Below are positions 27,296 to 36,762 of a stretch of 64,000 nucleotides of DNA, in pieces. Every line of letters starts with the position of its first letter. The first letter of the stretch is position 1. The stretch comes from Clostridia bacterium (GTDB lineage: Bacteria; Bacillota_A; Clostridia; TANB77; CAG-508): positions 80,150 to 144,149 of the forward strand of contig JAFVGB010000015.1 of NCBI GenBank assembly GCA_017475185.1, in the 5' to 3' direction. Below the pieces are notes generated by a model. That model had not been told where the DNA came from. It saw only the letters and a list, made by a program, of their open reading frames with translations, and ran no database searches. The position numbers and the translations under genes are program-made.

Positions 27296-28822
27296 ATGAA
27301 ATTAACATTACGGGATTACGTTAATGCAGGTTATCCTGCTATAGTTGTTCAGACAGTAGAGGAAAAGCGTGTTATGAGAGATTGCCAGAGTATAGCTGAA
27401 GAATCACACAAGGAATTCGAGTCATGGACGCTTACAAAAGGACATAAGAAAGGTGAAAGCCAGAAAGAAAGTCAGGCTACTCCTATGGATGTTCCCACAT
27501 TAGCTGTACGGAATGTTACCAGTGGTAAAGAAGGCAGAATTATCTGCATAATCGATTTTCATCCGTTTATCAAAACTCCTGAGATATGGAGAAAGCTTAA
27601 GGATTCTTTTGAAATAGCAAAAGCTAATGGAATAACTTTAGTGTTTATAAGCGCTAAATTTGAAATTCCTGTAGAACTCCAGCGTGAGATGATAGTTCTT
27701 GATTTCAAACTCCCTAAGAAAAGTGAGTTAAATGAGCTTCTTACTATACTTTCAAAAAGTGTTAATGTAGCTATTCCTGAGAACAAGAACGAAATCGTTG
27801 AAGCTGCACTTGGTCTTACTTTGCTGGAAGCAGAAAATGCTTTTGCAATGTCTGTTGCAAAGAAAAGTACATTTGATGCTAAAGTAATATGCGAGGTCAA
27901 GGAAAACATAATCTGTAATGGTGGACTGCTGGAATTCTATCCTACTAATGAGACATTAGACTCAATAGGAGGATTAAAGAATTTCACCACATGGGCTTTA
28001 AAACGTTTAGGAGCATATTCTGAAGAAGCACAGGAATATGGTCTGCCATATCCTAAAGGAGTACTGCTTGTTGGAATTCCCGGTTGTGGAAAATCTTTAA
28101 CAGCAAAAGCTCTTGCAAATATTTGGTCCAAGCCTCTGCTTAAACTTGATATCGGAAAACTTTTCGGTGGAATTGTGGGAGATACTGAAAGCAACACAAG
28201 GCGTGCACTGCAGATAGCTGAAGCTATGGCTCCTGCTGTACTGTGGATAGATGAAATTGAAAAAGGACTTTCTGGAATTCAGTCAAGTGGAAAAACAGAT
28301 TCTGGTGTAACTTCAAGAATGTTCGGAACACTGCTTACATGGCTTCAGGAAAAAGAAGCTCCTGTATTCGTAATTGCAACAGCCAACAATATCAGTCAGC
28401 TTCCTCCTGAACTCTTAAGAAAAGGTAGATTTGATGAAATATTCTTTGTTGATTTACCAACTGAGGAGGAAAGAAAGGAAATTTTCAAAATTCAGCTTAA
28501 AAAACATAAGAGGAATGTTGAAGAATATGATATTGCTAGACTTGCAAGTGAGTCAGAAGGCTACACAGGTGCAGAAATTGAAGAATGTGTTATTTCTTCA
28601 ATGTTTGATTCCTGGTTTGAAACCAAAGGAGAGCCTACAACAGAAGCTATTATCAAATCCATGAAAGAGATTACACCAATGTCCAAAGGAATGATGGAAC
28701 AGCAGGTGGAAGCTTTAAGAAAGTGGAGTAATGATGCTTCTGTAAGAATGGCAAATGGTACAACTGCTGACGAAGGAAATACACATTCATTTACGAGAAA
28801 GATAGTTCGTGGAGGTGAATAA
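27296..28822 (+). CDS. Ycf46-type AAA+ ATPase
   Basis: The 508-residue protein has an N-terminal Ycf46-like region (LRDYVNAGYPAIVVQTVEE) and a C-terminal AAA+ module with Walker A GIPGCGKSLT, Walker B VLWIDEIEKG, sensor ATANN and the arginine-finger region LLRKGRFDEIF. Ycf46 proteins are known from cyanobacteria and plastids and scattered bacteria; their task is poorly known. AGAAAGGATG precedes the ATG. It sits two bases before the DUF1257 gene. Confidence 0.85.
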   Translation: MKLTLRDYVNAGYPAIVVQTVEEKRVMRDCQSIAEESHKEFESWTLTKGHKKGESQKESQATPMDVPTLAVRNVTSGKEGRIICIIDFHPFIKTPEIWRKLKDSFEIAKANGITLVFISAKFEIPVELQREMIVLDFKLPKKSELNELLTILSKSVNVAIPENKNEIVEAALGLTLLEAENAFAMSVAKKSTFDAKVICEVKENIICNGGLLEFYPTNETLDSIGGLKNFTTWALKRLGAYSEEAQEYGLPYPKGVLLVGIPGCGKSLTAKALANIWSKPLLKLDIGKLFGGIVGDTESNTRRALQIAEAMAPAVLWIDEIEKGLSGIQSSGKTDSGVTSRMFGTLLTWLQEKEAPVFVIATANNISQLPPELLRKGRFDEIFFVDLPTEEERKEIFKIQLKKHKRNVEEYDIARLASESEGYTGAEIEECVISSMFDSWFETKGEPTTEAIIKSMKEITPMSKGMMEQQVEALRKWSNDASVRMANGTTADEGNTHSFTRKIVRGGE

Positions 28823-28824
28823 TT

Positions 28825-29403
28825 ATGAGTCATTTTTCAAAGATTACTGCTGAAATTAGGGACTTAGATGTTCTTAAGAAAACAGTAGCTTCAATGGGAT
28901 TTGAGTTCGAAGAAAATGCAAATTGCCGTTATTATTATGGTACAAAGCGGAAGGACTTCGTAATTAAATTACCTGGTCTGTATGATGTAGCAATCACAAA
29001 AAATGGTGACAATTTTGCAGTTGAAGCTGATATGTGGGGCGGACATGTTGCTAAATATGTTGGCAATAACGCAAATCTTCTTATGCAGAATTACACAATT
29101 GAGAAGATAAAGGCAGAAGTCAGCAAAGAAAACTTGGCAATCCTGGGAAAAGAACAGCAGGGTGAAAATATTGCACTTAAAATCGTTGATCCTGAAACAG
29201 GAGGAACAATTAATGCAGTATGTTCATCTGATGGTTCTATATCATGGCAGACTTCAGGATTCGCAGGTACAGGTTGTATGAAGTTCCAGAATCTCGAAAA
29301 GAGTTTGGGAACTGTTGAAAAAACAACATATACAAGTGAATACTATGCTGAAGAGCCAGAGACCGGAATAGAAACTGTTAATGAAATTCTGTCAAATGAG
29401 TAA
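28825..29403 (+). CDS. DUF1257-DUF2997 fusion (Ycf35-like)
   Basis: The 192-residue protein starts MSHFSKITAEIRDLDVLKK, the DUF1257 (Ycf35) signature. The C-terminal part (about 110-165) reads SDGSISWQTSGFAGTGC and then FQNLEKSLGTV, which matches DUF2997 in form; in other genomes these are usually separate adjacent genes. Pairing with the Ycf46-type ATPase is the known arrangement. Function is unknown. GGAGGTG precedes the ATG. Confidence 0.8.
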   Translation: MSHFSKITAEIRDLDVLKKTVASMGFEFEENANCRYYYGTKRKDFVIKLPGLYDVAITKNGDNFAVEADMWGGHVAKYVGNNANLLMQNYTIEKIKAEVSKENLAILGKEQQGENIALKIVDPETGGTINAVCSSDGSISWQTSGFAGTGCMKFQNLEKSLGTVEKTTYTSEYYAEEPETGIETVNEILSNE

Positions 29404-29439
29404 TCATTTGGCAGTTGTTCAAATCTTTAAAACTAATGA

Positions 29440-29475
29440 AAAGCACCTTTGGAATTTTCCAGGGGTGCTTTGTCT
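29440..29475 (+). terminator. Terminator of the Ycf46/DUF1257 operon
   Basis: AAAGCACC (29440-29447) pairs with GGTGCTTT (29464-29471) and is followed by T-rich sequence. It separates this operon from the LRR array. Confidence 0.75.
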
Positions 29476-29539
29476 TTAATTAAAGGAGACAGTTTTTATT
29501 GAATGAAATAAAATTCTTTATATGAAAGAAGGTTTTATA

Positions 29540-30376
29540 ATGGCACTTTATGGAGAATACTATGTGTTTGAGTCTGATCGAATTAAGATTATAAAAGGTG
29601 AAAGTAGTTATTATGCTGATAAAATATTAACAGAAAATCTTGTTAGAAGTATATGTAGGGAGATAGGAGCAAGAGGAGGTATTCCATTAGATTTAATGCT
29701 ATATGAACAAATGCTAACTAATTCATTTTTTATTGAAATATGTGATGACGTGACTGGTATACAAGATGATACATTTCGTGATTGCGATGATATAAGTAAA
29801 ATTCGGATAGCAAATTTAAAAAACAATTATAAGTCGTTTACCATAGGTGAATATGCATTTGCTGGATCCAATCTTAAGACACTTGAAGTTGATGATATTT
29901 CAAGAAAACTTTATATTTCAAAAGGAGCATTTGCTTGTTGTAAATCTTTAACAAAAGTTGAATTATTATCAAGTTATGTTATACGCTCTGGTGCTTTTTC
30001 ACATTGTGAGAGTCTAAAAACAATAAGATTACCGCAGAATTTAGTTCATCTAGGTGGTGCGGTTTTCGATGAATGTAAATCATTAGAATCAATATATATA
30101 CCGAAAAGCTATTTTGATTGTTGGAGAATTGAACATAGTGTTAGAGGAACAAATGCACAAATTATTCTTTATGATATATTCAATGAATATGATGAAGATG
30201 GACATGTTTTGAACAGTATAACCAGTATACCAGAAAAACAAAACATAGAAGTCTCAGAACAGTTAAGCATAATTATACCTGAAACAGCTAATAAAACATC
30301 TAAGTCATCATTAAAAAGCTTCAGCGGAGTAATTCGCCCAAATCTCATTGCAAACAAGAAGAAAAACAAATTATAA
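29540..30376 (+). CDS. BspA-type LRR protein 1 with C-terminal signature
   Basis: The 278-residue protein has a unique N-terminal module (MALYGEYYVFESDRIKIIKG), BspA-type leucine-rich repeats of 22-23 residues, a linker and the tail KSFSGVIRPNLIANKKK. No signal peptide or membrane anchor is present, so it is probably cytoplasmic. The start at 29540 follows AAGAAGG. It is the first of three near-identical tandem copies. Confidence 0.8.
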   Translation: MALYGEYYVFESDRIKIIKGESSYYADKILTENLVRSICREIGARGGIPLDLMLYEQMLTNSFFIEICDDVTGIQDDTFRDCDDISKIRIANLKNNYKSFTIGEYAFAGSNLKTLEVDDISRKLYISKGAFACCKSLTKVELLSSYVIRSGAFSHCESLKTIRLPQNLVHLGGAVFDECKSLESIYIPKSYFDCWRIEHSVRGTNAQIILYDIFNEYDEDGHVLNSITSIPEKQNIEVSEQLSIIIPETANKTSKSSLKSFSGVIRPNLIANKKKNKL

Positions 30377-30401
30377 AAAGGTAAAGAAAGAAGGTTTTAT
30401 A

Positions 30402-31244
30402 ATGGCACTTTATGGTGAGTACTATGTGTTTGAGAATGATCGGATTAAGATTATAAAAGGTGAAAGTAGTGTTGATGATGGTAGTAGTATAGTAACTAAA
30501 GATCTTGTTAGAAGTATATGTAGTGAGATTGGAAGACGTGGAGGTTTTCCAAATGATACAAGAATAGAGTTAGTACAACAAATGCTAACTAATTCATTTT
30601 TTATTGAAATATTATGTGATGACGTGACTGGTATACAAGATGGTACATTTCGTGATTGCGATGATATAAGTAAAATTCGGATAGCAAATTTAAAAAAACA
30701 TTATGGGTCATTTACCATAGGTAAATATGCATTTACTGGATCCAATCTTAAAACACTTGAAGTTGATGATATTTCTAGAAATCTTTATATTTCAGAAGGA
30801 GCATTTGCTTGTTGTAAATCTTTAACAAAAGTTGAATTATTATCATGTAGATCTATAAATTATGCTGCTTTTGGAGATTGTGAGGAGCTGAAAACCATAA
30901 AATTACCACAAAATATAAATTATTTAGGTGGTAATGTTTTTACAGGTTGTAAATCATTAGAATCAATATATATACCGAAAAGATATTCTGACAAACGTTT
31001 TGGTATGGGGTCTAGTGTTGGTGAATCAAATGCACAAATTATTATCTATGACGAATTTAATGAATATGATGAAGATGGACATGTTTTGAACAGTATAACC
31101 AGTATATCAGAAGAGCAAAACATAGAAGTCTCAGAACAGTCAAGCATAATTATACCTGAGACAGCTAATAAAAAATCATTCAAAAGCTTCAGCGGAGTAA
31201 TTCGCCAAAATCTCATTGCAAACAAGAAGAAAAACAAATTATAA
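30402..31244 (+). CDS. BspA-type LRR protein 2 with C-terminal signature
   Basis: The 280-residue protein is a close tandem copy of the preceding gene: the upstream linker, the LRR core and the tail KSFSGVIRQNLIANKKK are nearly the same at nucleotide level. Differences gather in the N-terminal module and in the exposed LRR positions. One Arg codon in the shared SDRIKII-type segment is CGG here but CGA in copy 1, showing that CGG means Arg in this gene set. Confidence 0.8.
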   Translation: MALYGEYYVFENDRIKIIKGESSVDDGSSIVTKDLVRSICSEIGRRGGFPNDTRIELVQQMLTNSFFIEILCDDVTGIQDGTFRDCDDISKIRIANLKKHYGSFTIGKYAFTGSNLKTLEVDDISRNLYISEGAFACCKSLTKVELLSCRSINYAAFGDCEELKTIKLPQNINYLGGNVFTGCKSLESIYIPKRYSDKRFGMGSSVGESNAQIIIYDEFNEYDEDGHVLNSITSISEEQNIEVSEQSSIIIPETANKKSFKSFSGVIRQNLIANKKKNKL

Positions 31245-31269
31245 AAAGGTAAAGAAAGAAGGTTTTATA

Positions 31270-32019
31270 ATGGCGCTTCGAGGAGAATACTATGTGTTAG
31301 AGTCTGATCGGATTAAGATTATAAAAGCCAAAAAAGATGATCATAATGTATTAACTAAAAATCTTGTTAATAGAATATTTTATGAGATAAGATTTAAAGG
31401 TGTTCCTGCAAAGTCAATATTAGCTGAACAAATGAGCAATAAATCATATTTTGTTGAAATATGTGATGATGTGTGGGGCATAGATAGTAATGCATTTAGA
31501 GATTGCAATTTTATAAGTAAAATTCGGATAGCAAATTTAAGTTATAAGTATGCGACATTTACCATAGGTGAATATGCATTTGCTGGATCCAATCTTAAAA
31601 CACTTGAAGTTGATAATATTTCTAGAAATCTTTATATTTCAGGAGGAGCATTTGCTTGTTGTAAATCTTTAACAAAAGTTGAATTGTTATCATGTAAATC
31701 TATAAGGTATGGAGCTTTTGGAGAATGTGAGAATCTGGAAACTATAAAATTACCACAAAATATATATTATATAGATGGTAATGTTTTTGCAGGTTGTAAA
31801 TCATTAGAATCAATATATATACCGAAAAGATATTTTGACAAACGTTTTGGTATGGGGTCTATTGTTGGTGAATCAAATGCACAAATTATTATCTATGACG
31901 AATTTAATGAATATGATGAAGATGGACATGTTTTGATAGCTAATAAAAAATCATTCAAAAGCTTCAGCGGAGTAATTCGCCAAAATCTCATTGCAAACAA
32001 GAAGAAAAACAAATTATAG
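31270..32019 (+). CDS. BspA-type LRR protein 3 with C-terminal signature
   Basis: The 249-residue protein is the third tandem copy, with a shortened linker between LRR domain and tail (KSFSGVIRQNLIANKKK). The N-terminal module is the most changed part (IIKAKKDDHNVLTKNLV). It is followed after 15 bases by the radical SAM gene, so co-transcription is likely. Confidence 0.8.
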   Translation: MALRGEYYVLESDRIKIIKAKKDDHNVLTKNLVNRIFYEIRFKGVPAKSILAEQMSNKSYFVEICDDVWGIDSNAFRDCNFISKIRIANLSYKYATFTIGEYAFAGSNLKTLEVDNISRNLYISGGAFACCKSLTKVELLSCKSIRYGAFGECENLETIKLPQNIYYIDGNVFAGCKSLESIYIPKRYFDKRFGMGSIVGESNAQIIIYDEFNEYDEDGHVLIANKKSFKSFSGVIRQNLIANKKKNKL

Positions 32020-32034
32020 TGAGGTGAAATTTCA

Positions 32035-33429
32035 ATGAAAAGGATTTCAGTAATTTTGTGCAATAACATGCATATGGATATTGAAAATGCTAACAAATTA
32101 CTTGCTAAAATTGAAAGCTCAAATGAACATTCAACTGAATACCGGGTAATTGAAACAGATTACACAAAGGCTGATGTAATAATCATAATAACATGTGCCT
32201 TTGGAAACGGAAAGTTAAAGTCATTAAGCATTATTGCTGACGTTGTTGCAAACATGAGGAGTGATGCAAAGTTGGTTTTAACTGGATGTATGGTGAAAAC
32301 TAATAGTGAGTTATTATTAGATGTTAAGGAAGATGCGTTGGTAATTGATTTTGATACACTTCTTGTGTTGTATTCAGAAAACAAAGAGAAGAATATATCA
32401 AGCCCATATATTCCGCAAAACAAAATAATAATTTCAAACGGTTGCCGGAAGAAATGTTCATATTGCGTATATCCAAACATTGCAAACGAATATGTAAGCA
32501 AGCCTAAAGAAGAGATATTTTCTGAAGTTGAAAAAATGCAGGAAAATGAAACAACAATCTATATAACAGGTGCACAGGAAACATCAGATTATGGAATAGA
32601 CTTATACCATAAGGATGAGTACAACATAGCTAATTTAGCCTATGACATTTGTACTAAGTATCCTGACTGCAACTTTGTAATAGGTTGGTTTCATCCTGCA
32701 GGTTTAACAGATGAATTTATATCTGTTCTTGAAAAATGCACAAATATAATCGAAATTATGGTACATATTCAGCATGTTTCAGACCATATTTTAAAGGCAA
32801 TGAACAGACCTAAGTTTTCGTTTACAGATGAGCGTATTAAAAAAATCAAGCAGGCAAGACCTGATATAGCAATATCAACAGAAGTTATTGTTGGATTTCC
32901 TAAGGAGACAGAAGCGGATTTTTTAAATCTTGTTAAATATCTCGATATAGAAAAGTTCAATGATATTGGAGTTGCAAGCTATGAACAGGTTGCAAATACG
33001 CCAGCAGCAGAGTTACTGCAAATTCCCAAAATCACAAGAATCGAAAGAATGAATTTTATGCTTAATAGGTATAAGGGTTCAAGTTCATATCCCACACCGA
33101 ATTTTGATGAATCAGATTTATATGAGCATTATATGCAGTTAAAGAAGATGATGATGAATTCGAAAGGAATGATACTTAACCCTGAAGCAAGGCAGAAATA
33201 TCAGGCTATTGCAGGAACAGATACTGAACTTAAGTGTAATCTGGAGAACACTATTTCAAGCATTTATCAGGCAATCTTAAACGCAAGAGATGAACTGGAA
33301 ATAAAAAGAGTAACATCTGAGGTGCAGGAACTTTATACTGAAGAGTTTAGAAATAAACTGTTTTGTATATTTAGTGATGCAATAAAAAAGCCAGGGATTG
33401 TTAAGCGTTTTAGAAGGATTTTGCTTTGA
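32035..33429 (+). CDS. MiaB/RimO-like radical SAM protein
   Basis: The 464-residue protein has the methylthiotransferase N-terminal domain with its three Cys positions (LCNNMHMD, TCAFGNG, LTGCMV) and the radical SAM motif CRKKCSYC (about residues 139-146). Later segments (IVGFPKETEADF, FNDIGVASY) also match this family. A C-terminal TRAM domain is not evident; a helical region (about 355-464) takes its place. GTGAGG precedes the ATG. It lies inside the LRR array, so an LRR protein or its tail may be the substrate; this is inference. Confidence 0.8.
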   Translation: MKRISVILCNNMHMDIENANKLLAKIESSNEHSTEYRVIETDYTKADVIIIITCAFGNGKLKSLSIIADVVANMRSDAKLVLTGCMVKTNSELLLDVKEDALVIDFDTLLVLYSENKEKNISSPYIPQNKIIISNGCRKKCSYCVYPNIANEYVSKPKEEIFSEVEKMQENETTIYITGAQETSDYGIDLYHKDEYNIANLAYDICTKYPDCNFVIGWFHPAGLTDEFISVLEKCTNIIEIMVHIQHVSDHILKAMNRPKFSFTDERIKKIKQARPDIAISTEVIVGFPKETEADFLNLVKYLDIEKFNDIGVASYEQVANTPAAELLQIPKITRIERMNFMLNRYKGSSSYPTPNFDESDLYEHYMQLKKMMMNSKGMILNPEARQKYQAIAGTDTELKCNLENTISSIYQAILNARDELEIKRVTSEVQELYTEEFRNKLFCIFSDAIKKPGIVKRFRRILL

Positions 33430-33455
33430 GATAGGTGCGAAGGAGGGAAAATGTA

Positions 33456-34382
33456 ATGGAATTTGACTATGGTGATTATTATTATGATTTTGAAGAAAAG
33501 GTTTTACGGATAAGAGATGGAGTAAAAATTATTAGTCAGGACATGTTCTCACGTTTTCATGATCAACAAAATAGTAGGTTATACGGAGAAAGAGATTTCA
33601 AAGTAATAATACCAAATAGCGTCGAAAAAATAGAGTTCAAGGGATTTTTTGATATGCGCGTGAGCGAATATCAGATTCCAAACTCTGTTAAAGAAATAAG
33701 CCAGGATGCGTTTAGATGTAATGAACATTTGAAAAGTATGCAGTGGCCAAGTAGTGTAAAAATTATTCAAAGTTGTGTTTTGGATAGCTGCAGTAGCTTA
33801 GAAGAAGTTGTTTTACCAGAAGGACTTGAAGTGATTGGGTATAGTGCTTTTGGGTTTGATTGCAGTCTTACTACTATTACGATACCAACAACTGTAAAGA
33901 AGATTGATGAAAATGCTTTTGAATATTGTGGCTTAAGAAGTATTTCAGTACCGGATAATATAGAAAAAATTGAAAGAGAAACATTTTATGAGTGTAGTAA
34001 CTTAGAAATCATTGAATTGCATGAAGGTTTATTAGAAATTAGAGATGGTGCTTTTGCAAGGTGCAAAAATCTTACCACTATTACGATACCAACAACTGTC
34101 GAAAGCTTTGGTAGAGGAGTATTTCTATATTGTGAAAAACTAAAAGAAATATATGTTCCTAAAGCATTATATGATAAGTATGGAAAAGATTATTTCAAGA
34201 TCGATACACCTGCAGAGGTTATCCCGTATAATGAACCAATGAGCAAGAAAGCTATAACTAATCCGAAAGCCAGAAAAGAAAACGCAGAAAATGCCAGAAT
34301 TACTTCAAGTTCAAAAAAGGAATTCAAAAGTTTCTGCGGTACAATTCGTACAAACCTCATAGCAGACAAGCGTAAAAAATAA
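33456..34382 (+). CDS. BspA-type LRR protein 4 with C-terminal signature
   Basis: The 308-residue protein starts MEFDYGDYYYDFEEKVLRIRDG and has about seven BspA-type repeats and the tail KSFCGTIRTNLIADKRKK. The start at 33456 follows AGGAGGG; an ATG five bases earlier runs straight into a stop. No signal peptide. It begins the second half of the array after the radical SAM gene. Confidence 0.8.
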   Translation: MEFDYGDYYYDFEEKVLRIRDGVKIISQDMFSRFHDQQNSRLYGERDFKVIIPNSVEKIEFKGFFDMRVSEYQIPNSVKEISQDAFRCNEHLKSMQWPSSVKIIQSCVLDSCSSLEEVVLPEGLEVIGYSAFGFDCSLTTITIPTTVKKIDENAFEYCGLRSISVPDNIEKIERETFYECSNLEIIELHEGLLEIRDGAFARCKNLTTITIPTTVESFGRGVFLYCEKLKEIYVPKALYDKYGKDYFKIDTPAEVIPYNEPMSKKAITNPKARKENAENARITSSSKKEFKSFCGTIRTNLIADKRKK

Positions 34383-34481
34383 CAAAATACCGTAAAATCC
34401 ACATCACTTAGATGTTTAATAATTTAAATATCTTTGTGATGTTGGATTTGAGGTATTTATAGCAACTTAGAGTAAAGGAGG
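34366..34481 (+). repeat. Duplicated structured intergenic spacer, copy 1
   Basis: About 116 bases, from the end of LRR4 to the ribosome binding site of LRR5, recur almost unchanged at 36637-36752. The spacer folds on itself: AATACC/GGTATT, AAATCC/GGATTT, CATCAC/GTGATG and AGAT/ATCT are nested. No T-run follows, so it is more like a processing or regulatory hairpin than a terminator. Confidence 0.75.
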
Positions 34482-34491
34482 AAAATCTTCA

Positions 34492-35901
34492 ATGATTTAT
34501 GAGAATGAATATATGAGATATGACGAAACAACAAAGGTTTTAAGGGTAAAAGACATTATTAAAGTGTTTACTAGAGAAATACAAAATACAGAACTTCGTG
34601 AAGATGGTAATCCAAAAAGATGTATGTTATTACCAGGTATGCATTTCTATAGAGTAGTACTTCCTGACTGCATGGAGAGAATAGCTGACTATGCATTTGA
34701 GGATATGAATATGTCAAAAATAAACATTCCCAACGGAATTACAGATATAGGAGTTGGAGCTTTTAGTAATTGTACTTGGCTAAAAAAAATAAATTGGCCG
34801 AAGGGAACTAAATGTATTTTGCGGTATACTTTCGATGAGTGTGAAAAATTAGAGGAAGTTATCTTACCTGAAGGCCTAACAACGATTTCGGGTCATGCAT
34901 TTCAGTTTTGCAAAGCTCTTAAAAACATTACTATACCATCAACTGTACGAGAATTTGGGGCTTGTGTTTTCTATGCCTGTGAAAGTTTGGAAACAATTAA
35001 TGTCCCAAGATCATTATATGAAAAATATAATCGAGACGATTGTTACTTTAAAAGTAATTCATCTGCGGAAGTTGTAGTATATGATGATTCAGCGCTAGCT
35101 TGGTTTGATTTTGATGATGATGAAGAGGATTTGCCTTCAGATGAGGAATTATCAAACGAAAAGGAGATAACAATGATTTATCAGAATGAATTTTTATCTT
35201 TTAATCCTGAAACAAATCACGTAACAGTAAAAGATGGTGTTAATATAATGTATTCTCAAATAACAATGCATGAGCTTTATAATAATTATGGTGACTGTAC
35301 AGAGTTAAAAGATGAAATGAACTATGTTTTATTTCTCCCTGATTGCATGGAACGTATAGAAGAATTGTCATTAAGTTGTATGAACATGTCAGAAATCGTA
35401 TTTCCTGATAGTATTACTTACATAGGAGAGTCAGCTTTTAGTTGTTGCGATTGGCTAGAAAAAATAAGTTGGCCAAGAGGAGTAAGTTGTATTAATTATA
35501 ATACGTTCTTTACGTGTGGACAATTAAAGAAAGTTGATTTACCTAAAGGGTTAGTAGCGATTTGTGATAGTGCATTTGAGGGTTGTTGTTCTCTTAAAGA
35601 GGTGGTTATACCACAAACAGTACAGGAATTTGGTAAAGATGTTTTTAAGAATTGTGATAATTTAGAAACTATCACAATTCCAAAATCTTTATATGAAGAA
35701 TGCAATCGAAATGATGCATATTTCAAAAGTAATACAAATGCAGAGGTTATTATTTATGATGAACCAATAAGTACATCAACTAATGCAATTGAAGAGCCTA
35801 AAACAATAATTAATACGGTATCAAGTTCTAAAAAGGAAATCAAGTCTTTCAATGGCAGAATCCGTACTAATCTTATAGCAAACAAAAAGAATAAAGTTTA
35901 G
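34492..35901 (+). CDS. Double LRR protein 5 (fusion) with C-terminal signature
   Basis: The 469-residue protein is two paralogous units in one frame. The first unit (1-227) begins MIYENEYMRYDETTKVLRVKD; the second (228-469) begins MIYQNEFLSFNPETNHVTVKD and ends in the tail KSFNGRIRTNLIANKK. At the junction AAGGAGATAACA precedes the internal ATG (35174), so the second unit could also be made alone. The first unit has lost its own tail. Confidence 0.78.
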   Translation: MIYENEYMRYDETTKVLRVKDIIKVFTREIQNTELREDGNPKRCMLLPGMHFYRVVLPDCMERIADYAFEDMNMSKINIPNGITDIGVGAFSNCTWLKKINWPKGTKCILRYTFDECEKLEEVILPEGLTTISGHAFQFCKALKNITIPSTVREFGACVFYACESLETINVPRSLYEKYNRDDCYFKSNSSAEVVVYDDSALAWFDFDDDEEDLPSDEELSNEKEITMIYQNEFLSFNPETNHVTVKDGVNIMYSQITMHELYNNYGDCTELKDEMNYVLFLPDCMERIEELSLSCMNMSEIVFPDSITYIGESAFSCCDWLEKISWPRGVSCINYNTFFTCGQLKKVDLPKGLVAICDSAFEGCCSLKEVVIPQTVQEFGKDVFKNCDNLETITIPKSLYEECNRNDAYFKSNTNAEVIIYDEPISTSTNAIEEPKTIINTVSSSKKEIKSFNGRIRTNLIANKKNKV

Positions 35902-35915
35902 GAGGTTGATTTGTT

Positions 35916-36653
35916 ATGGGACATATTACTCAGCAAACTCCCAATGTTGCACGGTTTTCTGATTTTGACCGTGTAACAAGTGAAGATGTAGAAGCAGCTG
36001 AATCTTTGATGCCTGAATTATATGGTGTGCTGTTTCATAATTGCTATCAAATTTTATCTTCTGCTTTTTATGCGAATAATAGAGTAGAAATACTATATAT
36101 GAATAAAAGCGGAATAATAGCTATAGGAAGTTTTGCTTTTAATAAGTGCAAGAATTTAAAAACTGCCTATTTACCAAGCGATTTAAGGTATATTTACAAT
36201 TTAACATTCGAAGGTTGCAAAAACTTGAAAGAAATAGTGTTACCAGAAGGTTTACTCTCTATTGGTGATGAAGTTTTTAGAGGATGTTCTTCACTAGAAG
36301 AGATTATAATTCCTGAATCAGTTTGTACTATGGGCGCTGATGTTTTTCGGGACTGCAACAATCTGCACAGTATAAAGCTTTCCAAGAAGCTTGTAGAAAC
36401 TTATGGTGAGGCTTATATAAAGAGTAATAATGATAATATAAAGCTGATAATTTATGATGAAGATTCAGATGAAGAAAGCAATAAAGGTAGTACGAACAGT
36501 GCTGAAAGTGCCATCGATGAAGTATCAAGCTTAATTTTGAATGAAGGCAGTACTGAGGAGCAATCAAGCTCAATTATTGAATCTAAAAGTCAATTCAAAA
36601 GCTTTAATGGTGTGATACGCAAGAACCTCATAGCAGCCAAGCGTAAAAAATAA
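35916..36653 (+). CDS. BspA-type LRR protein 6 with C-terminal signature
   Basis: The 245-residue protein has a short N-terminal module, about four LRRs (for example NLKEIVLPEGLLSIGDEVF), an acidic and Ser-rich linker and the tail KSFNGVIRKNLIAAKRKK. TTAGGAGG overlaps the end of the previous gene. Confidence 0.78.
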   Translation: MGHITQQTPNVARFSDFDRVTSEDVEAAESLMPELYGVLFHNCYQILSSAFYANNRVEILYMNKSGIIAIGSFAFNKCKNLKTAYLPSDLRYIYNLTFEGCKNLKEIVLPEGLLSIGDEVFRGCSSLEEIIIPESVCTMGADVFRDCNNLHSIKLSKKLVETYGEAYIKSNNDNIKLIIYDEDSDEESNKGSTNSAESAIDEVSSLILNEGSTEEQSSSIIESKSQFKSFNGVIRKNLIAAKRKK

Positions 36654-36752
36654 CAAAATACCGTAAAATCCACATCACTTAGATGTTTAATAATTTAAAT
36701 ATCTTTGTGATGTTGGATTTGAGGTATTTATAGCAACTTAGAGTAAAGGAGG
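36637..36752 (+). repeat. Duplicated structured intergenic spacer, copy 2
   Basis: A near-identical copy of 34366-34481, lying between LRR6 and LRR7 with the same nested hairpin and ribosome binding site. Confidence 0.75.
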
Positions 36753-36762
36753 GAAAACTGTA

